A DNA stretch of 64,000 bases, taken from assembly GCF_026230105.1 (NCBI RefSeq), contig NC_079479.1, positions 16,751,734 to 16,815,733 of the forward strand, read 5' to 3'. Below, piece after piece: positions 54,790 to 64,000 of this stretch. Below the pieces are notes generated by a model. That model saw only the letters and a program-made list of their open reading frames with translations. It was not told the DNA's origin and made no database searches. The position numbers and the translations under genes were made by a program. Every line of letters begins with the position of its first letter. Positions within the stretch are counted from its first letter, which is position 1. Source of the DNA: Diorhabda sublineata. Lineage: Eukaryota > Arthropoda > Insecta > Coleoptera > Chrysomelidae.

Positions 54790-56490
54790 TTTCAATCAAC
54801 ACAAAGTGAGAATCGACTTCAATGGGCTTCAATGAATGTAAATCGACGATATCTGACAAAGTTAAATGCAAACTCATTCAAATATGTGAGAAATGTTGAA
54901 ATTCGACTTCAAATGAGGAAGATAGACTTTGAAAATTTTCAATCAATACAAAGTGAGAATCGACTTCAATGGGCTCCAATGAATGTAAATCGACGATATC
55001 TGACAAAGTTAGATGCAAACTTATTCAAATATATGAGAAGTGTTGAAATTCGACTTCAAATGAGGAAGATAGACTTTAAACATTTTCGATAAACACAAAG
55101 TGACAATCGACTTCAATGGGCTTCAATGGATTTTAATCGACGATATCTGACAAAGTTAGATGCAAACTCATTCAAATATATGAGAAATGTAGGAATTTGA
55201 CTTCAAATGAGGAAGATAGACTTTGAAAATTTTCAATCAACACAAAGTGAGAATCGACTTCAATGGGCTTCAATGAATGTAAATCGACGATATCTGACAA
55301 AGTTAGATGCAAACTCATTCAAATATGTGAGAAATGTTGAAATTCGACTTCAAATGAGGAAGATAGACTTTGAACATTTTCGATTAAACACAAAGTGAGA
55401 ATCGACTTCAATGGGCTTCAATGAATGTAAATCGACGATATCTCACAAAGTTAGATGCAAACTCATTCAAATATATGAGAAATGTGGAAATTCGACTTCA
55501 AATGAGGAAGATAGACTTTGAAAATTTTCAATCAACACAAAGTGAGAATCGACTTCAATGGGCATCAATGATCGTAAATCGACGATATCTGACAAAGTTA
55601 GATGCAAACTCATTCAAATATATAATAAATGTTGAAATTCGACTTCAAATGAGGAAGATAGACTTTGAAAATTTCCAATCAACACTAAGTGAGAATCGAC
55701 TTCAATGGGCTTCAATGAATGTAAATCGACGATATCTGACAAAGTTAGATGCAAACTCATTCAAATATATGAGAAATGTAGAAATTTGACTTCAAATGAG
55801 GAAGATAGACTTTGAAAATTTTCAATCAACACAAAGTGAGAATCGACTTCAATGGGCTTCAATGAATGTAAATCGATGATATCTGACAAAGTTAGATGCA
55901 AACTCATTCAAATATGTGAGAAATGTTGAAATTCGACTTCAAATGAGGAAGATAGACTTTGAAAATTTTCAATCAACACAAAGTGAGAATCGACTTCAAT
56001 GGGCTTCAATGAATGTAAATCGACGATATCTGACAAAGTTAGATGCAAACTCTTTCAAATATATAAGAAATGTTGAAATTCGACTTCAAATGAGGAAGAT
56101 AGACTTTGAAAATTTCCAATCAACACTAAGTGAGAATCGACTTCAATGGGCTTCAATGAATGTAAATCGACGATATCTGACAAAGTCAGATACAAACTCA
56201 TTCAAATATATAAGAAATGTTGAAATTCGACTTCAAATGAGGAAGATAGACTTTGGAAATTTTCAAACAACACAAAGTGAGAATCGACTTCAATGGGCTT
56301 CAATGAATGTAAATCGACGATATCTGACAAAGTCAGATACAAACTCATTCAAATATATAAGAAATGTTGAAATTCGTTTTCAAATGAGGAAGAGAGACTT
56401 TGAAAATTTTCAATCAACACAAAGTGAGAATCGACTTCAATGGGCTTCAATGAATGTAAATCGACGATATCTGACAAAGTTAGATGCAAA
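54790..56490 (+). repeat. Segmental duplication, copy 1 (offset 3823 bp)
   Basis: It matches about 58613-60313. Shared rare variants include CAATCAATACAAAG, GAGAAGTGTTG, GACTTTAAACATTTTCG, GGATTTTAATCG, the 1-bp insertion TTTTCGATTAAACAC, GGCATCAATGATCG and AAATCGATGATATC (in-frame TGA). Edges are approximate. Confidence 0.8.
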
Positions 56491-57919
56491 CTCATTCAAA
56501 TATAAGAGAAATGTAGAAATTCGACTTCAAATGAGGAAGATAGACTTTGAAAATTTCCAATCAACACTAAGTGAGAATCGACTTCAATGGGCTTCAATGA
56601 ATGTAAATCGACGATATCTGAAAAAGTTAGATGCAAACTCATTCAAATATATGAGAAATGTTGGAATTCGACTTCAAATGAGGAAGATAGACTTTGAAAA
56701 TTTCCAATCAACACAAAGTGAGAATCGACTTCAATGGGCTCCAATGAATGTAAATCGACGATATCTCACAAAGTTAGATGCAAACTCATTCAAATATATG
56801 AGAAATGTGGAAATTCGACTTCAAATGAGGAAGATAGACTTTGAAAATTTTCAATCAACACAAAGTGAGAATCGACTTCAATGGGCTTCAATGAATGTAA
56901 ATCGACGATATCTGACAAAGTTAAATGCAAACTCATTCAAATATGTGAGAAATGTTGAAATTCGACTTCAAATGAGGAAGATAGACTTTGAAAATTTCCA
57001 ATCAACACTAAGTGAGAATCGACTTCAATGGGCTTCAATGAATGTAAATCGACGATATCTGACAAAGTCAGATACAAACTCATTCAAATATATAAGAAAT
57101 GTTGAAATTCGACTTCAAATGAGGAAGATAGACTTTGGAAATTTTCAAACAACACAAAGTGAGAATAGACTTCAATGGGCTTCAATGAATGTAAATCGAC
57201 GATATCTGACAAAGTCAGATACAAACTCATTCAAATATATAAGAAATGTTGAAATTCGTCTTCAAATGAGGAAGAGAGACTTTGAAAATTTTCAATCAAC
57301 ACAAAGTGAGAATCGACTTCAATGGGCTTCAATGAATGTAAATCGACGATATCTGACAAAGTCAGATACAAACTCATTCAAATATATGAGAAATGTAGAA
57401 ATTCGACTTCAAATGAGGAAGATAGACTTTGAAAATTTCCAATCAACACTAAGTGAGAATCGACTTCAATGGGCTTCAATGAATGTAAATCGACGATATC
57501 TGAAAAAGTTAGATGCAAACTCATTCAAATATATGAGAAATGTTGGAATTCGACTTCAAATGAGGAAGATAGACTTTGAAAATTTCCAATCAACACAAAG
57601 TGAGAATCGACTTCAATGGGCTCCAATGAATGTAAATCGACGATATCTCACAAAGTTAGATGCAAACTCATTCAAATATATGAGAAATGTGGAAATTCGA
57701 CTTCAAATGAGGAAGATAGACTTTGAAAATTTTCAATCAACACAAAGTGAGAATCGACTTCAATGGGCTTCAATGAATGTAAATCGACGATATCTGACAA
57801 AGTTAAATGCAAACTCATTCAAATATGTGAGAAATGTTGAAATTCGACTTCAAATGAGGAAGATAGACTTTGAAAATTTTCAATCAACACAAAGTGAGAA
57901 TCGACTTCAATGGGCTCCA
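56156..57919 (+). repeat. Tandem 882-bp hexamer of domain D, copies 2 and 3
   Basis: Units 56156-57037 and 57038-57919 share the order of 53803-54684. In unit 3 the third monomer has GTCAGATACAAACTC and AAATATATGAG in place of the AAATATAAGAG monomer, so one position of the unit has been replaced. Confidence 0.8.
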
Positions 57920-58612
57920 ATGAATGTAAATCGACGATATCTGACAAAGTTAGATGCAAACTTATTCAAATATATGAGAAATGTTGAAATTCGACTTCAA
58001 ATGAGGAAGATAGACTTTGAACATTTTCGATAAACACAAAGTGACAATCGACTTCAATGGGCTTCAATGGATGTTAATCGACGATATCTGACAAAGTTAG
58101 ATGCAAACTCATTCAAATATATGAGAAATGTAGGAATTTGACTTCAAATGAGGAAGATAGACTTTGAAAATTTTCAATCAACACAAAGTGATAATCGACT
58201 TCAATGGGCTTCAATGAATGTAAATCGACGATATCTGACAAAGTTAGATGCAAACTCATTCAAATATGTGAGAAATGTTGAAATTCGACTTCAAATGAGG
58301 AAGATAGACTTTGAACATTTTCGATAAACACAAAGTGACAATCGACTTCAATGGGCTTCAATGGATATAAATCGACGATATCTCACAAAGTTAGATGCAA
58401 ACTCATTCAAATATATGAGAAATGTGGAAATTCGACTTCAAATGAGGAAGATAGACTTTGAAAATTTTAAATCAACACAAAGTGAGAATCGACTTCAATG
58501 GGCTTCAATGAATGTAAATCGACGATATCTCACAAAGTTAGATGCCAACTCATTCAAATATATGAGAAATGTGGAAATTCGACTTCAAATGAGGAAGATA
58601 GACTTTGAAAAT

Positions 58613-60313
58613 TTTCAATCAACACAAAGTGAGAATCGACTTCAATGGGCTTCAATGAATGTAAATCGACGATATCTGACAAAGTTAAATGCAAACTCAT
58701 TCAAATATGTGAGAAATGTTGAAATTCGACTTCAAATGAGGAAGATAGACTTTGAAAATTTTCAATCAATACAAAGTGAGAATCGACTTCAATGGGCTCC
58801 AATGAATGTAAATCGACGATATCTGACAAAGTTAGATGCAAACTTATTCAAATATATGAGAAGTGTTGAAATTCGACTTCAAATGAGGAAGATAGACTTT
58901 AAACATTTTCGATAAACACAAAGTGACAATCGACTTCAATGGGCTTCAATGGATTTTAATCGACGATATCTGACAAAGTTAGATGCAAACTCATTCAAAT
59001 ATATGAGAAATGTAGGAATTTGACTTCAAATGAGGAAGATAGACTTTGAAAATTTTCAATCAACACAAAGTGAGAATCGACTTCAATGGGCTTCAATGAA
59101 TGTAAATCGACGATATCTGACAAAGTTAGATGCAAACTCATTCAAATATGTGAGAAATGTTGAAATTCGACTTCAAATGAGGAAGATAGACTTTGAACAT
59201 TTTCGATTAAACACAAAGTGAGAATCGACTTCAATGGGCTTCAATGAATGTAAATCGACGATATCTCACAAAGTTAGATGCAAACTCATTCAAATATATG
59301 AGAAATGTGGAAATTCGACTTCAAATGAGGAAGATAGACTTTGAAAATTTTCAATCAACACAAAGTGAGAATCGACTTCAATGGGCATCAATGATCGTAA
59401 ATCGACGATATCTGACAAAGTTAGATGCAAACTCATTCAAATATATAATAAATGTTGAAATTCGACTTCAAATGAGGAAGATAGACTTTGAAAATTTCCA
59501 ATCAACACTAAGTGAGAATCGACTTCAATGGGCTTCAATGAATGTAAATCGACGATATCTGACAAAGTTAGATGCAAACTCATTCAAATATATGAGAAAT
59601 GTAGAAATTTGACTTCAAATGAGGAAGATAGACTTTGAAAATTTTCAATCAACACAAAGTGAGAATCGACTTCAATGGGCTTCAATGAATGTAAATCGAT
59701 GATATCTGACAAAGTTAGATGCAAACTCATTCAAATATGTGAGAAATGTTGAAATTCGACTTCAAATGAGGAAGATAGACTTTGAAAATTTTCAATCAAC
59801 ACAAAGTGAGAATCGACTTCAATGGGCTTCAATGAATGTAAATCGACGATATCTGACAAAGTTAGATGCAAACTCATTCAAATATATAAGAAATGTTGAA
59901 ATTCGACTTCAAATGAGGAAGATAGACTTTGAAAATTTCCAATCAACACTAAGTGAGAATCGACTTCAATGGGCTTCAATGAATGTAAATCGACGATATC
60001 TGACAAAGTCAGATACAAACTCATTCAAATATATAAGAAATGTTGAAATTCGACTTCAAATGAGGAAGATAGACTTTGGAAATTTTCAAACAACACAAAG
60101 TGAGAATCGACTTCAATGGGCTTCAATGAATGTAAATCGACGATATCTGACAAAGTCAGATACAAACTCATTCAAATATATAAGAAATGTTGAAATTCGT
60201 CTTCAAATGAGGAAGAGAGACTTTGAAAATTTTCAATCAACACAAAGTGAGAATCGACTTCAATGGGCTTCAATGAATGTAAATCGACGATATCTGACAA
60301 AGTTAGATGCAAA
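58613..60313 (+). repeat. Segmental duplication, copy 2 (offset 3823 bp)
   Basis: Second copy of about 54790-56490. The offset is 26 monomers plus 1, because the span between equivalent points contains one copy of the 1-bp insertion TTTTCGATTAAACAC. Small differences, such as AACTCTTTCAAAT at 56047 against AACTCATTCAAAT here, show that it is not an exact copy. Confidence 0.8.
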
Positions 60314-60860
60314 CTCATTCAAATATATAAGAAATGTTGAAATTCGACTTCAAATGAGGAAGATAGACTTTGAAAATTTCCAATCAACACTAAGTGAGAA
60401 TCGACTTCAATGGGCTTCAATGAATGTAAATCGACGATATCTGACAAAGTCAGATACAAACTCATTCAAATATATAAGAAATGTTGAAATTCGACTTCAA
60501 ATGAGGAAGATAGACTTTGGAAATTTTCAAACAACACAAAGTGAGAATCGACTTCAATGGGCTTCAATGAATGTAAATCGACGATATCTGACAAAGTCAG
60601 ATACAAACTCATTCAAATATATAAGAAATGTTGAAATTCGTCTTCAAATGAGGAAGAGAGACTTTGAAAATTTTCAATCAACACAAAGTGAGAATCGACT
60701 TCAATGGGCTTCAATGAATGTAAATCGACGATATCTGACAAAGTTAGATGCAAACTCATTCAAATATATGAGAAATGTAGAAATTCGACTTCAAATGAGG
60801 AAGATAGACTTTGAAAATTTCCAATCAACACTAAGTGAGAATCGACTTCAATGGGCTTCA
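59979..60860 (+). repeat. Tandem 441-bp trimer, two copies
   Basis: Units 59979-60419 and 60420-60860. The order is GGAAATTTTCAAACAAC monomer, AAGAGAGACTTTG monomer, then a GTTAGATGC monomer ending with ACACTAAG. It looks like the first half of the 882-bp hexamer of domain D, duplicated on its own. Confidence 0.8.
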
Positions 60861-61150
60861 ATGAATGTAAATCGACGATATCTGAAAAAGTTAGATGCAA
60901 ACTCATTCAAATATATGAGAAATGTGGAAATTCGACTTCAAATGAGGAAGATAGACTTTGAAAATTTTCAATCAACACAAAGTGAGAATCGACTTCAATG
61001 GGCTTCAATGAATGTAAATCGACGATATCTGACAAAGTTAGATGCAAACTCATTCAAATATATAATAAATGTTGAAATTCGACTTCAAATGAGGAAGATA
61101 GACTTTGAAAATTTCCAATCAACACTAAGTGAGAATCGACTTCAATGGGC

Positions 61151-64000
61151 TTCAATGAATGTAAATCGACGATATCTGACAAATTTAGATGCAAACTCAT
61201 TCAAATATATGAGAAATGTTGGAATTCGACTTCAAATGAGGAAGATAGACTTTGAAAATTTTCAATCAACACAAAGTGAGAATCGACTTCAATGGGATTC
61301 AATGAATGTAAATCGACGATATCTGACAAAGATAGATGCAAACTCATTCAAATATATGAGAAATGATGAAATTCGACTTCAAGTGAGGAAGATAGACTTT
61401 GAAAATTTTCAATCAACACAAAGTGAGAATCGACTTCAATGGGCTTCAATGAATGTAAATCGACGATATCTGACAAAGTTAGATACAAACTCATTCAAAT
61501 ATATGAGAAATGTAGAAATTCGACTTCAAATGAGGAAGATAGACTTTGAAAATTTCCAATCAACACAAAGTGAGAATCGACTTCAATGGGCTACAATGAA
61601 TGTAAATCGACGATATCTGACAAAGTCAGATACAAACTCATTCAAATATATAAGGAATGTTGAAATTCGACTTCAAATGAGGAAGATAGACTTTGAAAAT
61701 TTTCAATCAACACAAAGTGAGAATCGACTTCAACGGGCTTCAATGAATGTAAATCGACGATATCTGACAAAGATAGATGCAAACTCATTCAAATATATGA
61801 GAAATGATGAAATTCGACTTCAAATGAGGAAGATAGACTTTGAAAATTTTCAACCAACACAAAGTGAGAATCGACTTCAATGGGCTTCAATGAATGTAAA
61901 TCGACGATATCTGACAAAGTCAGATACAAACTCATTCAAATATATGAGAAATGTTGAAATTCGACTTCAAATGAGGAAGATAAACTTTGAAAATTTTCAA
62001 TCAACACAAAGTGAGAATCGACTTCAATGGGCTTCAATGAATGTAAATCGACGATATCTGACAAATTTAGATGCAAACTCATTCAAATATATGAGAAATG
62101 TTGGAATTCGACTTCAAATGAGGAAGATAGACTTTGAAAATTTTCAATCAACACAAAGTGAGAATCGACTTCAATGGGCTACAATGAATGTAAATCGACG
62201 ATATCTGACAAAGTCAGATGCAAACTCATTCAAATATATGAGAAATGATGAAATTCGACTTCAAATGAGGAAGATAGACTTTGAAAATTTTCAATCAACA
62301 CAAAGTGAGAATCGACTTCAATGGGCTTCAATGAATGTAAATCGACGATATCTGAGAAAGTCAGATACAAACTCATTCAAATATATAAGAAATGTTGAAA
62401 TTCGACTTCAAATGAGGAAGATAGACTTTGATAATTTTCAATCAACACAAAGTGAGGTTCGACTTCAATGGGCTACAATGAATGGAAATCGACGATATCT
62501 GACAAAGTCAGATACAAACTCATTCAAATATATAAGGAATGCTGAAATTCGACTTCAAATGAGGAAGATAGACTTTGAAAATTTTCAATCAACACAAAGT
62601 GAGAATCGACTTCAATGGGCTTCAATGAATGTAAATCGACGATATCTGACAAAGATAGATGCAAACTCATTCAAATATATGAGAAATGATGAAATTCGAC
62701 TTCAAATGAGGAAGATAGACTTTGAAAATTTTCAATCAACACAAAGTGAGAATCGACTTCAATGGGCTTCGATGAATGTAAATCGACGATATCTGACAAA
62801 GATAGATGCAAACTCATTCAAATATATGAGAAATGTTGAAATTCGACTTCAAATGAGGAAGATAAACTTTGAAAATTTTCAATCAACACAAAGTGAGAAT
62901 CGACTTCAATGGGCTTCAATGAATGTAAATCGACGATATCTGACAAAGATAGATGCAAACTCATTCAAATATATGAGAAATGATGAAATTCGACTTCAAA
63001 TGAGGAAGATAGACTTTGGAAATTTTCAACCAACACAAAGTGAGAATCGACTTCAATGGGCTACAATGAATGTAAATCGACGATATCTGACAAAGTCAGA
63101 TACAAACTCATTCAAATATATAAGGAATGTTGAAATTCGACTTCAAATGAGGAAGATAGACTTTGAAAATTTTCAATCAACACAAAGTGAGAATCGACTT
63201 CAATGGGCTTCAATGAATGTAAATCGACGATATCTGACAAAGATAGATGCAAACTCATTCAAATATATGAGAAATGATGAAATTCGACTTCAAGTGAGGA
63301 AGATAGACTTTGAAAATTTTCAATCAACACAAAGTGAGAATCGACTTCAATGGGCTTCAATGAATGTAAATCGACGATATCTGACAAAGTTAGATGCAAA
63401 CTCATTCAAATATATGAGAAATGTAGAAATTCGACTTCAAATGAGGAAGATAGACTTTGAAAATTTCCAATCAACACAAAGTGAGAATCGACTTCAATGG
63501 GCTACAATGAATGTAAATCGACGATATCTGACAAAGTCAGATACAAACTCATTCAAATATATGAGAAATGTTGGAATTCGACTTCAAATGAGGAAGATAG
63601 ACTTTGAAAATTTTCAATCAACACAAAGTGAGAATCGACTTCAATGGGCTACAATGAATGTAAATCGACGATATCTGACAAAGTCAGATACAAACTCATT
63701 CAAATATATAAGGAATGTTGAAATTCGACTTCAAATGAGGAAGATAGACTTTGAAAATTTTCAATCAACACAAAGTGAGAATCGACTTCAATGGGCTTCA
63801 ATGAATGTAAATCGACGATATCTGACAAAGTTAGATGCAAACTCATTCAAATATATGAGAAATGTTGGAATTCGACTTCAAATGAGGAAGATAGACTTTG
63901 AAAATTTTCAATCAACACAAAGTGAGAATCGACTTCAATGGGCTACAATGAATGTAAATCGACGATATCTGACAAAGTCAGATACAAACTCATTCAAATA
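61151..64000 (+). repeat. Domain E: B-like monomers with GGGCTACAATG
   Basis: After the last ACACTAAG variants (about 61125) the monomers return to AAAGATAGATGC, GAAATGATGAAATT, AAGTCAGATAC and ATATAAGGAATG, all typical of domain B. They add GGGCTACAATG, which recurs seven times from about 61590, and AAATTTAGATGC. I saw no indel and no stop in the consensus frame here. Confidence 0.75.
63948..64000 (+). repeat. Partial monomer at right edge
   Basis: The first 53 bases of a monomer of the AAGTCAGATACAAACTC type, cut by the window end. They show that the array continues to the right. Confidence 0.95.

Larger units (their letters stand above)
38601..61150 (+). repeat. Domain D: GCTCCAATG / ACACTAAG / TATGTGAG monomers
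   Basis: Diagnostic variants are GGGCTCCAATG, ATATCTCACAAAG, AATGTGGAAATTCG, AAATATGTGAGAAATG, ACACTAAGTG, GAAAATTTCCAATC, GAACATTTTCGATAAAC and GTAGGAATTTGAC (in-frame TGA). A variant with TTTCTAATCAACACAAAGTG followed by GAATCGCC lacks one base and recurs near 38643, 39819, 41875, 48640, 50692 and 51279. Confidence 0.75.
1..64000 (+). repeat. Satellite DNA array, 147-bp monomer, about 435 head-to-tail copies
   Basis: The whole window is one tandem array with no other sequence in it. Taking ATGAATG as the monomer start, the first is at 24 and the last at 63948. That span equals 435 x 147 bp minus 21, and the 21 missing bases are fully explained by nine 2-bp deletions, eight 1-bp deletions and five 1-bp insertions that I located. 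All copies have the same orientation. The consensus has 60 A, 40 T, 26 G and 21 C, so the given strand is purine-rich. Copies differ mostly by substitutions and fall into subfamilies. The array is cut by both window edges. Satellites of this kind are typical of eukaryotic centromeric or heterochromatic DNA; the location and species are inference or unknown. Confidence 0.99.

Noticed and set aside
1..64000. CRISPR array or bacterial repeat locus
   Set aside because: There are no short conserved repeats alternating with unique spacers; the full 147 bp is repeated and no cas-like gene is present.
1..64000. Transposon insertion or unique sequence inside the array
   Set aside because: The monomer phase is continuous from end to end and the 22 small indels account for the full length, so no insertion of foreign sequence is left to explain.
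1..64000. Assigning the satellite to a named species or known satellite family
   Set aside because: I do not recognise the monomer. A search of repeat databases and genome assemblies with the 24-170 sequence would decide it.

Overview
The whole 64 kb window is one uninterrupted head-to-tail satellite DNA array. The monomer is 147 bp, AT-rich (consensus about 32% G+C), and all copies lie in the same orientation. The window starts 23 bp before the end of one monomer and ends 53 bp into another. Between positions 24 and 63947 I count 435 complete monomers. I see no gene, RNA gene, transposon, CRISPR array, origin or unique sequence. The array runs off both ends, so the real locus is larger. An array of this kind points to a eukaryotic nuclear genome, in a centromeric, pericentromeric or other heterochromatic block. 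The sequence alone does not identify the species.

The 147-bp length is a multiple of three and the consensus has no stop in one frame, so the array reads as long stretches of a 49-residue repeat. I do not regard these as genes. All three stop codons occur, 22 indels break or shift the frame, nonsense variants have been amplified along with everything else, and most variation changes amino acids.

The copies fall into domains by shared diagnostic variants: A (1-754), B (755 to about 13800, again about 14970-18650), C (about 13800-14970, again about 18650-38600), D (about 38600-61150) and E (about 61150-64000, close to B). Within domains there are nested higher-order repeats of 2, 3, 5, 6, 8, 14/15 and 16 monomers, plus a two-copy duplication spaced by 26 monomers. 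Several block copies differ by exactly one monomer, and hybrid monomers mark the unequal-exchange points.

The features most worth a second look are the monomer length, which equals the nucleosome core length; a perfect 14-bp palindrome around an A4T4 core that recurs every 147 bp (14 turns at 10.5 bp per turn); signs that the monomer grew from five units of about 30 bp; and the recombination footprints. I found no new gene system here.
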